Of a stretch of DNA of 64,000 bases, positions 27,178 to 35,580 are shown piece by piece. The notes under the pieces are model-generated. The model was given only the letters and a program-made list of their open reading frames with translations. It was not told where the DNA came from and did not search any database. The stretch's first letter is position 1. The number at the start of each line of letters is the position of its first letter. Source of the DNA: Candidatus Aminicenantes bacterium UBA6228 (GTDB lineage: Bacteria; Acidobacteriota; Aminicenantia; Aminicenantales; Saccharicenantaceae); assembly GCA_002441005.1 (NCBI GenBank), contig DJWO01000014.1:339693-403692 (forward strand), given 5' to 3'. The translations under genes and the position numbers were made by a program.

Positions 27178-27449
27178 AAAGTAAATATTTGTTTCCGCCT
27201 GTTCTGACCGGTGTCAACGGGTGTTAACCAGGCGGTTACTACCGGCTAAGCGCACCCCAACCCAGAGCGATATGTTTTTCTATCATCTTGTTTTTGACTG
27301 CCGGAAAGAATGGCCTGCAGTCTGGTGAGAAATTTATCGACCTTCTCCGTCCTTTTATATTGATGATCACCATTTATAAACCTCGGTTATTATTTTTTTG
27401 CCTGTCTATGATTTCTCTTAATTAGCCGATTGTCTCGGGCCCGGCCTTT
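27178..27449. other. Intergenic stretch before the first sigma-54 promoter
   Basis: No gene seen. CCGCCTG (about 27196-27202) and CAGGCGG (about 27229-27235) can pair and might end the OPT-M29 transcript, but no T-run follows. The last ~80 bases are AT-rich. I could not find clear enhancer dyads like those at 38283-38327. Confidence 0.4.
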
Positions 27450-27465
27450 TGGCCCGATTCTTGCT
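27450..27465 (+). promoter_or_regulatory. Sigma-54 (-24/-12) promoter of peptide gene A
   Basis: TGGCCCG-ATTC-TTGCT fits the RpoN consensus TGGCACG-N4-TTGCW with one change. The invariant GG (27451-27452) and GC (27463-27464) are 12 bases apart. The start codon lies about 16 bases after the expected transcription start. The same element, TGGCCCG-N4-TTGCT, lies at the same distance ahead of peptide gene B. Confidence 0.8.
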
Positions 27466-27491
27466 GATTTAGAAGTTGAGAGGAGATGGCC

Positions 27492-27716
27492 ATGAAAAAA
27501 CTCACTTCGCTAACACTGTCACTTATTTTTATCCTGTCTATTTTCCTCGTTCTTCCTCCAGCTTCTCAGGCCAGCATTTCTATTGGTAATTGTGACGAGA
27601 ACTGGCAGAAATGCCGGTCGAGAGCCTTGCAGTCTGACGATGGGTTTATCAAGACAACTCTATCTCTGGCTGCCTGCGATCTCGACCATGTCAGGTGCCT
27701 GGTGATTTTTAGCTGA
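27492..27716 (+). CDS. Small secreted twin-CX6C peptide A
   Basis: 74-residue precursor. Lys-rich start, hydrophobic core (~5-22) and an ASQA-S-like cleavage site leave a mature part of about 46 residues. Four cysteines, C34, C41, C62 and C69, give CX6C-X20-CX6C, the spacing of an alpha-helical hairpin with two cross-strand disulfides (C34-C69, C41-C62). The inner part follows C-x2-RAL-x2-D-x3-I-x-T-x3-LAAC and is shared with peptide B (11 of 22 positions identical). ATG 27492 is preferred over ATG 27486, since AGGAG ends at 27485 and needs the six-base spacing. No known family recognised. Confidence 0.8.
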   Translation: MKKLTSLTLSLIFILSIFLVLPPASQASISIGNCDENWQKCRSRALQSDDGFIKTTLSLAACDLDHVRCLVIFS

Positions 27717-27722
27717 AGACAT

Positions 27723-27757
27723 CCAGAGCCCCGGTTGCCTGACGGCCGGGGCTCTGG
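27723..27757 (+). terminator. Strong hairpin after peptide gene A (attenuator-like)
   Basis: CCAGAGCCCCGG (27723-27734) pairs perfectly with CCGGGGCTCTGG (27746-27757) around an 11-base loop. It starts six bases after the peptide stop. No T-run follows, so it may stabilise the peptide mRNA or give partial termination before the propeller gene rather than full termination. Confidence 0.55.
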
Positions 27758-27791
27758 CTTATCAAATCAAATAAGATGGGAGGTAAATTCA

Positions 27792-28775
27792 ATGAAAAAA
27801 TTATCCGGGTTGTTTTTAATGGTGATGTGCCTGTTGATGAGCGCAGGCAGGAGCTGGCTGGGGGCTCAAGCCATAACTCACTATACGGCCACGGAATTAG
27901 AATTAAAGGAAGCAATTGAACATCCCTTCTTTTACCGGCCGGTGTCAATGGTTCTCGATGGGCAAGAACTATATTTGCTGGAAAGCGGAGACAACAGAAT
28001 CCAGGTCTTTAACCTGGATGGCAGGTGGTTGAGGAATATTGGAAGGAAAGGTAATGGTCCGGGAGAATTTGATTCCCCTTCCGGCCTGGATGCCTCCGGC
28101 CAGCAAATTTATGTGGCCGATACCTTTAATAGCCGGATTCAAATCTTCAATAAAGGCGGTCAGAACACCTCGGCTTTTAAAGTTCTCTTTTTCCCCGATA
28201 ACCTTGTCTGGCTTAATGACGAAGTCCTGGCTATCTCTTCTTTAGTCAGAAATTTAGATGGCCCGGAAAAAATGATCTATGGCTATAAGACTGATGGCAC
28301 CAGGCTGTGGGCCATCGTTGACTCTCAGGCTTCTGGTGACCGGATTTATGATACTTTCTGTAATCAGATATTCTTAAGGAGAGGGCAGCCTGGTATTTTT
28401 TATGTTATCTGGAAGACTAATAAAAAATACATTCTAAAAATTGACCGGCAAGGGCAGATTTTAAAGAAGATTAATTTGAGTTCAGATTATCCGGTTAAAA
28501 CTATTAATCTGCCCGGAAAAGAAAAACGAGTCCTGGAAGGAATCTGCTGGAATGCAGGCTATTTTAATCAGAACTTTTATCTGATCGCCCTGGAAGAGAT
28601 GGAAAATAAGGATGTGGGACCTGGGAAAAAAGTCCTGATCATAAATGAAGAGGGAAAATTAACCGGGATAATTGACTTCCCCCTGGTTATCAAAAAACTG
28701 GTGATCAGTGACGATCGAATTTATGCTCTTGATACTGAAGATGAACTTCATCTTTTCAAGCTTAATCCAAAATGA
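27792..28775 (+). CDS. Secreted NHL-type (six-bladed) beta-propeller protein
   Basis: 327 residues from ATG 27792, which has GGGAGG upstream; a longer frame starting inside the hairpin is not credible. Signal peptide at residues ~1-25. NHL-type blades are evident: YLLESGDNRIQVFNLDGRWLR, RKGNGPGEFDSPSGLD and IYVADTFNSRIQIFNKGG. The later blades are more diverged. Such propellers bind ligands or partners outside the cytoplasm and usually lack enzymatic activity. Its stop overlaps the start of the thioredoxin-like gene by four bases. Similar pairings of small secreted peptides with six-bladed propellers exist in Bacteroidetes (my recollection of NVEALA-type loci), but those peptides are unrelated in sequence. 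Confidence 0.85.
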   Translation: MKKLSGLFLMVMCLLMSAGRSWLGAQAITHYTATELELKEAIEHPFFYRPVSMVLDGQELYLLESGDNRIQVFNLDGRWLRNIGRKGNGPGEFDSPSGLDASGQQIYVADTFNSRIQIFNKGGQNTSAFKVLFFPDNLVWLNDEVLAISSLVRNLDGPEKMIYGYKTDGTRLWAIVDSQASGDRIYDTFCNQIFLRRGQPGIFYVIWKTNKKYILKIDRQGQILKKINLSSDYPVKTINLPGKEKRVLEGICWNAGYFNQNFYLIALEEMENKDVGPGKKVLIINEEGKLTGIIDFPLVIKKLVISDDRIYALDTEDELHLFKLNPK

Positions 28776-29287
28776 ACTATAAAATAACAGGCTGCTTAAT
28801 TTTGGGTTTGATCCTGTGCTGGTCAGTAGGTTTACTGCTATCTCCAGACTTTATTTATGGACAGCAGCTGGTAGCTCAACATCTTTCCCAGCCGACGGCC
28901 AGGATCTATTCTTCCCTGGAAGAAGCGATTGGGAATTCATCTCAACCGGTAGTGCTGGTTTTCTTCTCCTTAGCCTGTTATGTTTGCTGGGATGAGCTAT
29001 TTGAGATGAAGGAATTTATAGAGAAGTTTTCCCTGCCGGTGCTGCTGGTAGGAGTTTCCACCGATGAAAGCGAAGAACTAAAAGCCTTTGCTGCCCGCTA
29101 TTCCTTCCAGTACCCGATTGTCCGGGATGAAGAGAAAAAACTCTACCGGCAATACCAGGTCAGGCTTGAGCCTGACCGTCTAATCCTGGTCAGAAACCAG
29201 GCAGTCTACCGGGATGATAGCCTGCTTGATTATTCGTTAAGAAGAGAAAAGGTCAAGAATTTTCTTTTTGGACTAATCTCGCCCTGA
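28772..29287 (+). CDS. Secreted thioredoxin-like protein (CYVC)
   Basis: 171 residues with an N-terminal signal peptide or anchor (~6-30). The rest has a thioredoxin/AhpC-TSA fold pattern: VLVFFSLACYVCWDEL holds the C69-Y-V-C72 active site where TlpA-type proteins have CxxC; a later VGVSTDESEELKAFAARY and YPIVRDEEKKLYRQYQV are typical of peroxiredoxin-like/TlpA proteins. The cis-proline region reads VRLEPDRLI, with Pro in place. Likely a periplasmic thiol-disulfide protein. Overlapping the propeller gene, and next to Cys-bearing peptides, it is a natural candidate to set their disulfides; that role is inferred. Confidence 0.82.
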   Translation: MNYKITGCLILGLILCWSVGLLLSPDFIYGQQLVAQHLSQPTARIYSSLEEAIGNSSQPVVLVFFSLACYVCWDELFEMKEFIEKFSLPVLLVGVSTDESEELKAFAARYSFQYPIVRDEEKKLYRQYQVRLEPDRLILVRNQAVYRDDSLLDYSLRREKVKNFLFGLISP

Positions 29288-29449
29288 ATTAGACGCTTAT
29301 TCACTTTTCCATTTGGAAGGTTGGAAACCACTGGACTGACGGCCCGGGCTGATCAGCTGAATGAGCCTGTTTGAATTTTCCTGGCCGCTGGCCAGAAGAT
29401 AGCCTGTTTAAGTCCGGTTCAAATTGCCTTATTTAAAGCCTAATAGCGG

Positions 29450-29478
29450 TTGATTTTTTCCCCGGGATGTATTATAAA
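29450..29478 (+). promoter_or_regulatory. Possible secondary promoter before the TonB receptor
   Basis: TTGATT (29450-29455), 17 bases, TTATAA (29473-29478), about 100 bases ahead of the receptor start. The 29288-29583 gap otherwise holds only short palindromes (GCTGATCAGC near 29348; CTGGCC-GCT-GGCCAG at 29381-29395). Confidence 0.35.
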
Positions 29479-29583
29479 GATTCTTACTCCGAGTCGGCTA
29501 AGCTAAAGCCAGCGGCCAGGCTGACCGACCGTCAGGGTAAAGCCGGAAACGGTTTTGCCTCCCAGTTGGAAAGGAGAATTAAG

Positions 29584-31524
29584 ATGCGCGTCTCAAAAAA
29601 TTTTCCAGGATTTTTATTGTTCTGCCTCACCTTCTTATTATCATTTTCATTGATTACAGTCATTGCCTTGGCTCAGGAAAATACTGATCAGGAAAAGAAG
29701 AAGGAAAAAGAAGAGAAACCGGTCAGGATTAAAACCGAAGAAATTATGGTCACGGCCAGTGCTCCCCAGGAAAAACCTTTAGCCACGGTTTCGACTATTG
29801 AACCTCAGACTATCAAGTTGCTTAAAACAAAAAATATTTCTGAAGTACTATCATTTGTTCCCGGAACTCATGTTACCGTTGGGGCTAAAGCCGAGTCTCA
29901 CATTAAGATAAGAGGACTGGATAATGATAAATCGACCCTCCTGCTTGATGGTATCCCGGTTTACGAGCCTTATTATAACCTTTACGATTTAAAGACCGTG
30001 CCCAGCGAGGACATTGAGTCTATTCAGATTACCAAGGGTTCTTCTTCTATTCTCTATGGAGCCAATACCATGGGTGGAATAGTGGAAGTCCTGACCCGCC
30101 GGCCAGAAAAGACTTCTCTCGAGCTAAACTCCAGATTCAGTCAAAACTCTTCCTTTGATTTTTCGGGAACGGGTTCATACTATAGTCCGAAATTTGCCTT
30201 TAAACTGTCAGCTCTTCACAATGAAACTCAGGGTTATGATTACCGCCAATCAGGTGCTGATTTATCTCTCCCCAATTCAGATTACAAAAATAATTTTTTC
30301 AACGGAAAATTTTATTTTTATCCCAGCCAGAAAAGCGAAATTCTATTTCAGGCTTCTTATTATGACTCATCTTATGGTATTCCACCGGCCACTGAATATT
30401 ACTCTCCCCGTTACTGGCGCTTTAAAGATTGGGAGAGGTCGGTCATTGGCCTGGGTGGGACTTTTCCCCTGTTCAAAACAGGCACCATCAAAATCAGAAC
30501 TTATTATGTAAAATTTTATAATGTCCTGGATGCTTATACTGATTCAACCATGAGTGCCCTCAACTGGGAATCCATTTATGATAATTACGAAACCGGGGCT
30601 TTTATCCTGGGCGCTTTCAGCCTGAGTAAAAATAATGATTTACGTTTCAGCCTTAATGGCCGGTATGAACACGTCGAACAACAAGGTTCAGCTACCTCAC
30701 CCTGGGAATTATATAAGCACCATGTCTATTCGGCCGGAATAGAGGATGAATGGCGGCTGACTTCCAGATGGACCTTGATTGGCGGCCTGAGCTTTGACTA
30801 TCTCAAAAAACAGGAAGGCCAGGAAAAAACCTCTGTTAATCCTATCGCCGGGATAAAATTTAAGCTGACGGAAGAAGCTAACCTTCATTTTTCCTTTTCC
30901 CGAAAATCACGTTTCCCCTCGATGCGTTCCCTTTACAGTACCACCAGCGGTAACCCCGATCTTAAAGACGAAACAGGCACTTCCTTCGAGCTTGGAGCTG
31001 ACTATTCGGGCTGGTTAACTGGCGGTTTAACCGGTTTCACCTCTGACTATAAGGATCTGATTTACGTTATTCGCCAGCCTGATGGAACTAAGAAATATAT
31101 CAACGTCGGGGAAGCCCGGATTAGAGGCTTTGAGACTTATCTATCCAAGAGCATCAAACATTTTAATTTTCAGGTCAATTACACCTACCTTGATGCTAAA
31201 AACCTGACTGATAACCGGCTGCTTGACCTGGTCCCAGAGTCTGAAGCCAGTTTGCTGGCCAGTTATCTGATGCCGGAAAACTTCAGCCTGACCCTCTGGG
31301 TTCTGATGGCTTCCAGGTCAGAAATATTAATCAGTTCCAGTACGGTTCCCGTGCCGGGCTATACAGTCGCTAACCTTTCCCTGGAAAAATATTTAAGGGG
31401 AGGTTCATTGTTCATTAAAGTAGAGAATCTGTTTAACAAAGCTTATTACACCGAGCCCGGTTATCCTTCTACCAGCCGGCGGTTTGAAGCCGGATTTACT
31501 TTCCGGGTTGGTCCGGCTGATTGA
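29584..31524 (+). CDS. TonB-dependent outer-membrane receptor
   Basis: 646 residues from ATG 29584, preceded by AAGGAGA; an in-frame extension to 29467 has no ribosome site and would bury the signal peptide. Signal peptide ~1-31 ending ALAQE, a charged Glu/Lys stretch, a TonB-box-like EEIMVTAS, the plug domain (~65-175, RGLDNDKSTLLLDGIPV and GSSSILYGANTMGGIVEVLT) and a 22-strand-type barrel ending in the aromatic-rich FEAGFTFRVG. No carboxypeptidase-regulatory domain, so it is the compact BtuB/siderophore-receptor type. Substrate unknown. It lies in the peptide-propeller locus and probably works with those secreted proteins. Confidence 0.92.
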   Translation: MRVSKNFPGFLLFCLTFLLSFSLITVIALAQENTDQEKKKEKEEKPVRIKTEEIMVTASAPQEKPLATVSTIEPQTIKLLKTKNISEVLSFVPGTHVTVGAKAESHIKIRGLDNDKSTLLLDGIPVYEPYYNLYDLKTVPSEDIESIQITKGSSSILYGANTMGGIVEVLTRRPEKTSLELNSRFSQNSSFDFSGTGSYYSPKFAFKLSALHNETQGYDYRQSGADLSLPNSDYKNNFFNGKFYFYPSQKSEILFQASYYDSSYGIPPATEYYSPRYWRFKDWERSVIGLGGTFPLFKTGTIKIRTYYVKFYNVLDAYTDSTMSALNWESIYDNYETGAFILGAFSLSKNNDLRFSLNGRYEHVEQQGSATSPWELYKHHVYSAGIEDEWRLTSRWTLIGGLSFDYLKKQEGQEKTSVNPIAGIKFKLTEEANLHFSFSRKSRFPSMRSLYSTTSGNPDLKDETGTSFELGADYSGWLTGGLTGFTSDYKDLIYVIRQPDGTKKYINVGEARIRGFETYLSKSIKHFNFQVNYTYLDAKNLTDNRLLDLVPESEASLLASYLMPENFSLTLWVLMASRSEILISSSTVPVPGYTVANLSLEKYLRGGSLFIKVENLFNKAYYTEPGYPSTSRRFEAGFTFRVGPAD

Positions 31525-31562
31525 ATCAGTCATCAAGTCTAAAAAGGCCAAGGAGGAGTTAA

Positions 31563-32609
31563 ATGAAAAAGACTCGAGCTAAGACTAAGATATGGGGCCT
31601 GATCGGGCTATTGCTCTTCGGGTTTTATTTCTATAGCCCGGCAGCCGGTCAGAATAAAAAGCCGGTAGAAAACAATGATTTTTATGATAATGTTCCCCTG
31701 ACCGGGCTGCCTCTGAACAGTATCGAGATAGCTGGCGAAGTAGCCTCACCAGGAATGTTTAAGCTCAAAGGGCTGCCTCTGCACCAGGTTATGGTCAGGG
31801 AAGCAGTCTTAGAGGGCGGTCAGACCAGGTTTATCGGGGCTTATGTTTACCAGGGCTATTCGCTGTTTGATATCCTTAAAGACCAGATCCTGGCTAAGAA
31901 AAATCAAGAACAATTTAGTTCTCCGATTGACCTGATGGTCATAGTTGAAAATAAAAAAGGCGAAAAGGTGCTTTTTAGCTGGGGAGAAATATTTTATCCG
32001 GCCGTTCTTCACCGTTTAATACTGGCTGTTAAGGTGGCTCCGATTATTCCCTCTTCGACCGGTGAGACCTGGCCGCTACCCGCCAATCCCAAGCTGGTGG
32101 CGGCTAATGATCTTTTCGCCGAACGGAATCTGGACAGCCCGGTTAGAATCACGGTTAAGTCTTTTGCTGCGCCCATAGCCACAGAAAAAGGTAAAACTCC
32201 TTTATATTCACCGGGCATAAATATTTATGTTAAAGGGGAAGAAAAAGGCAGTCTGGACAAACTGCCTCAGGATCTCACTCCTTTAAATCTGCCAGCTGTC
32301 TTTTTCGGGCGCGGCCAGGGCTTCCATGGTGTTAATTATTTTCAAGGGGTTCCACTCCGGCTGATACTGGAAAAGTTCACTGGCTCCCAACCCCTGAACT
32401 TTAAAACAGCTTATCTGGCCATTATTGGTGATGACGGTTACCGGGCTATTTATTCAACTTCAGAAATATTTAATAGAAATGATAACCAGGAGACGATTAT
32501 CTGCGACCGCGGTCAGAAAAATGGCGGCCGTTTTTCTCTCTTCTCCATAGGTGATTTTTTCTCGGACCGGGCGGTCAAGGCCATAAAAGAAATCTGGCTG
32601 GCGGAGTAA
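31563..32609 (+). CDS. Secreted protein with possible cofactor-less sulfite-oxidase-like modules
   Basis: 348 residues with a signal peptide (~1-29). Two halves look alike: SIEIAGEVASPGMFKLKGLP with YVYQGYSLFDILK in the first, and VFFGRGQGFHGVNYFQGVPLRLILE with IIGDDGYRAIYSTSEIF in the second. These resemble the oxidoreductase molybdopterin-binding (sulfite-oxidase) fold, but the only cysteine is near the C-terminus (IICDRG), so a molybdenum ligand is missing. It may be a binding protein built on that fold. AAGGAGG precedes the ATG, 38 bases after the TonB receptor, so it is co-transcribed. Fold assignment is tentative. Confidence 0.65.
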   Translation: MKKTRAKTKIWGLIGLLLFGFYFYSPAAGQNKKPVENNDFYDNVPLTGLPLNSIEIAGEVASPGMFKLKGLPLHQVMVREAVLEGGQTRFIGAYVYQGYSLFDILKDQILAKKNQEQFSSPIDLMVIVENKKGEKVLFSWGEIFYPAVLHRLILAVKVAPIIPSSTGETWPLPANPKLVAANDLFAERNLDSPVRITVKSFAAPIATEKGKTPLYSPGINIYVKGEEKGSLDKLPQDLTPLNLPAVFFGRGQGFHGVNYFQGVPLRLILEKFTGSQPLNFKTAYLAIIGDDGYRAIYSTSEIFNRNDNQETIICDRGQKNGGRFSLFSIGDFFSDRAVKAIKEIWLAE

Positions 32610-32823
32610 ATCCCAAGCTCAAGCCACCTTCTACCTGGTCTTTTCTGGCAGCTAAGGTCAGCTTTTGTTGACGGTTTTTTGGCGCTTGCCAAGATTACTT
32701 GACTTACAACTGGCCAGCTGCCAAGGTTATCTGATCTAAAATCTTCAAGCCTGAAATAAGTTTTCAGGGAAAAAACAGTTTATATTTCTTAAGGCACTCG
32801 ATTATCGTTCTTCGTCTATCTCC

Positions 32824-32839
32824 TGGCCCGAAACTTGCT
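32824..32839 (+). promoter_or_regulatory. Sigma-54 (-24/-12) promoter of peptide gene B
   Basis: TGGCCCG-AAAC-TTGCT, GG at 32825-32826 and GC at 32837-32838, 12 bases apart. It has the same core as the promoter at 27450 and the same distance to the start codon. A dyad TTGGC-GCTT-GCCAA (32679-32692) about 160 bases upstream of the expected start could be an activator site. Confidence 0.8.
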
Positions 32840-32865
32840 CCAGATCAGGTTGAAAGGAGATGGAG

Positions 32866-33111
32866 ATGAAAAATAAGAAGAGTTTAGTCGCCATTCTGTT
32901 ATTAACCCTGGTTATTTCTTTTTTCTGGCTCGAACCAGCCAGAGGCGAAGCCAGTCTGGCCACTGATCCCTATCGCCAGTTTCTCGAGTCCTGTCTTGCC
33001 CGGGCCCTGGCTGCTGACCAGAGCATAATTGCTACGGCCGTGGCTCTGGCGGCCTGCCAGGCCAGCTATGAGGCCCTTTACCTGGTAAATTATACCTACT
33101 GGTGGTTTTAG
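32866..33111 (+). CDS. Small secreted peptide B, paralog of peptide A
   Basis: 81-residue precursor with a signal peptide (~1-29, ending RGEA-S). The mature part keeps the inner Cys pair C43 and C64 with exactly the 20-residue spacing of peptide A and the shared pattern RAL-x2-D ... LAAC, but both outer positions are non-Cys (Tyr36 and Leu71), so the second disulfide is lost as a unit. It ends in the aromatic tail VNYTYWWF. ATG 32866 rather than 32860, by the same AGGAG spacing argument as for peptide A. Transcribed alone from its own sigma-54 promoter; convergent with the next gene 12 bases away. Confidence 0.8.
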   Translation: MKNKKSLVAILLLTLVISFFWLEPARGEASLATDPYRQFLESCLARALAADQSIIATAVALAACQASYEALYLVNYTYWWF

Positions 33112-33123
33112 ATAAGAAGTATT

Positions 33124-35580
33124 TTAAAGTTTTTTCAGCAGGTAAAGACAATACGGTTCGGCTTGAAAAGTGGCTACCTGATTTTTCAGCTCAAATTGGA
33201 CTGGATTGGCAGTGGCCGTTTTCTCACCGGTAAAATAACTGTTAATCTTACCAAGTTTGACCACTTCCAGACTTTGCCAGTCAGCTGGCAAATGAACCAC
33301 GGCCGGCCAGGAAGCTCCAGTCGGGTTGACCAGTCTGATCCGGCCTTCTCCATCCAGGATCTCCTGCAGGTCGAAATGCTCCACCCGCACTCCCTGTTCA
33401 AAAGCCTTTAGATAAGGAATTTCAAACAGATTAGAAACAATGACCAGGCCGTCATCATCTTCATAAAACTGTTTCAGGTAAGTATTATAATGACCGCAGA
33501 ATTCAAATTTGCCGCCAGTTGCCTCTTTCATTTTCTGATTAGCTTGAAGCGTATGCCACAGGAGCTGATGGCTGTAATCCAGATAAATTTGTTGGCCGGT
33601 GTGTTTGTAACCGGCGACTAAAGCTTCCATAAGCCAGGGAATGTAAGTTGGAGCCGTGCTGACTGAAGAATCAGTGCCGGTGGTTGGCTCACCAAACTGG
33701 CCTGTCCAGTCACCATCCTTTCGGGCCACTCCGCCCTTGAGCCAGGAGTTTTCTCCTTCAAACTTATCCAGATGAATAAAGGACATCAACATGGCTTCAA
33801 GGATCTTAGTGCCGTTTTCCCGCCATTTCTCCTCACCGGTATAATCGAAAAGCCGGTACAGCTCTTTAGCCGCAAAGGCATAGACATTAACTGACGGCTC
33901 TCCGGCATGATCTTCCAGCAGCAAGCCATAATTGTCCAGGACCTGCAGTTGATTGTTCATGGCCTCGACCGCTCTATCTAAATATTTTTTATCGCCGGTA
34001 AAAGCATAGGCATTAAGCATGACATCCAGGCCAAATTCACAGGCATCAAAAGTATTCAGATCGTCCTTCCAGATGAGTTTGGGCGGCTTAGCCTTCGGAT
34101 CAACTACGCCCCGCCAGTACCAGCGCCCGCCTTGCTCATTCCACATCAAGCCTGAATAGACCTTCTCAAAGTTAAGAAGCAAAGCCGCTTTTAAAGCCGG
34201 ATCTTCAGTCAAGGGATACTCAGCCAGTAGTGACTCGACGTTATAAGGCTGAGACCAGAGAAAACACTGCCGCTGTTTTCCCTCCACGGTTTGATCCATG
34301 AAATAACCATAAAAAGGATGGTCAGGCGAGTTCCAGCGCATTTTCTCCAGATAATAGCGGTTAGCCTTGATGGTGTAGTTCAGCCAGGTCTTATCGCCGG
34401 TGGCATAAAACATGGTCATAAAGGCTTTGCCGGTCATTTCGTTGTGCCAGTCATTAGTCGGCCATTCATAAGCATGATAAACCCAGCCCTCTTTGGTAAT
34501 TGTCCTGGAAACATTTTTTACCAGATAGTTTTCCAGTTCATCCAGATTGACGCGGTCAAAAGTCAGGCCATTCTGTTTTAAATAGCCATCGTAGCGGGAG
34601 TAAATGTCCTGATCAGAAAAAGTGGCTACCAGCTTAAACCCGGCTTCAGCCTGTGGTTTTATCCTGGCCGCTTTCCAGACAAATAAGCCCTGCTGATGAA
34701 GCAGCCACCAGCCGCCGGTAAAATAATTACTTTTTGTATCGCGTTTAATTTTCCAGGGAAGCTGACCGGAGGCAGCCAGGCCTTCGCCACTGACGGTAAA
34801 AGTAAAATGATCCGTAAATCCCAGAGGCTCTATCTGCCGGCAGGAGAGAAGCTCTTTTGGCCCGAAGCTGGTATCAATGATCCTGTTGGCCGGCAAGGTC
34901 AGTAAATTTATGTAGCTAATTTCCTCCTGGCTGTTATTTATCACCTGGTGATCAAAAAATAGCTGGCTTCCCTCTAAACTGATTTCAAGCCGGTGACTCA
35001 ACCTGCCACCCTTGTCAGCCGACAGGACCAGCACCTGACCTTTCCCCTTCTTCTTGGCTACTTCATGCCGTTCAAAATAAACATACCACTTATAAGAGGG
35101 GTTAATCTCTGACTCCCTGGCATTCCACATGGACAGAAAAGCATTATCGGGATAGCTTTCTGGCTGGCCAACCAGACCGATGACATCGTTCGAACTGAGG
35201 GTCGGATAGATTTCTTTAGCCTTTTCCCAGCCCAGGTAGCGATAACAGATTTCGTTCCGGTAGCGGAGCTCTTGCAGATAATAACCGTTCCAGCGCGGAT
35301 CAAGATCGCGCTTTTCTGGCGGAGTTTCAAAAGGATTTAAAGCTTCCTGCCCCTGCCAGACATCAACATAATCAAGCCGGAGATAGATCAGGCTGTTAGA
35401 AATCTCTAAAACATCTCCAGGTGAATCCTGGCCGTTGTGATCGTGGTCGTTCCAGACGATATTAACCTGGTCAGTCTTGCTTAGGGGAGACAAAAGCAAG
35501 TAAAGCAACAGAGAAATAAAAATCAGGGCCAGAATAAAAATCAGACTGAACCACAGCCCTCTTTCCTGCTTGATATTCAT
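33124..35580 (-). CDS. Membrane-anchored protein with (alpha/alpha)-barrel glycosidase-like domain
   Basis: 818 residues I cannot place in a named family. An N-terminal membrane helix (~9-32) anchors it with the bulk outside. Residues ~38-340 look beta-rich (sandwich-like, many NxY and WxxxR motifs); ~345-740 contain regularly spaced helices with WxNE, GRWYWRG and CEFGLD motifs, like six-hairpin (alpha/alpha)6 glycoside hydrolases, lyases or epimerases; a final beta domain ends YCLYLLKKL. Conserved acids in DWHNEMTGKAF and DACEFGLD could be catalytic, but this is a guess. GAGGAGG precedes the ATG. A carbohydrate-acting role is inferred from fold impression only. Confidence 0.7.
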   Translation of the reverse strand: MNIKQERGLWFSLIFILALIFISLLLYLLLSPLSKTDQVNIVWNDHDHNGQDSPGDVLEISNSLIYLRLDYVDVWQGQEALNPFETPPEKRDLDPRWNGYYLQELRYRNEICYRYLGWEKAKEIYPTLSSNDVIGLVGQPESYPDNAFLSMWNARESEINPSYKWYVYFERHEVAKKKGKGQVLVLSADKGGRLSHRLEISLEGSQLFFDHQVINNSQEEISYINLLTLPANRIIDTSFGPKELLSCRQIEPLGFTDHFTFTVSGEGLAASGQLPWKIKRDTKSNYFTGGWWLLHQQGLFVWKAARIKPQAEAGFKLVATFSDQDIYSRYDGYLKQNGLTFDRVNLDELENYLVKNVSRTITKEGWVYHAYEWPTNDWHNEMTGKAFMTMFYATGDKTWLNYTIKANRYYLEKMRWNSPDHPFYGYFMDQTVEGKQRQCFLWSQPYNVESLLAEYPLTEDPALKAALLLNFEKVYSGLMWNEQGGRWYWRGVVDPKAKPPKLIWKDDLNTFDACEFGLDVMLNAYAFTGDKKYLDRAVEAMNNQLQVLDNYGLLLEDHAGEPSVNVYAFAAKELYRLFDYTGEEKWRENGTKILEAMLMSFIHLDKFEGENSWLKGGVARKDGDWTGQFGEPTTGTDSSVSTAPTYIPWLMEALVAGYKHTGQQIYLDYSHQLLWHTLQANQKMKEATGGKFEFCGHYNTYLKQFYEDDDGLVIVSNLFEIPYLKAFEQGVRVEHFDLQEILDGEGRIRLVNPTGASWPAVVHLPADWQSLEVVKLGKINSYFTGEKTATANPVQFELKNQVATFQAEPYCLYLLKKL

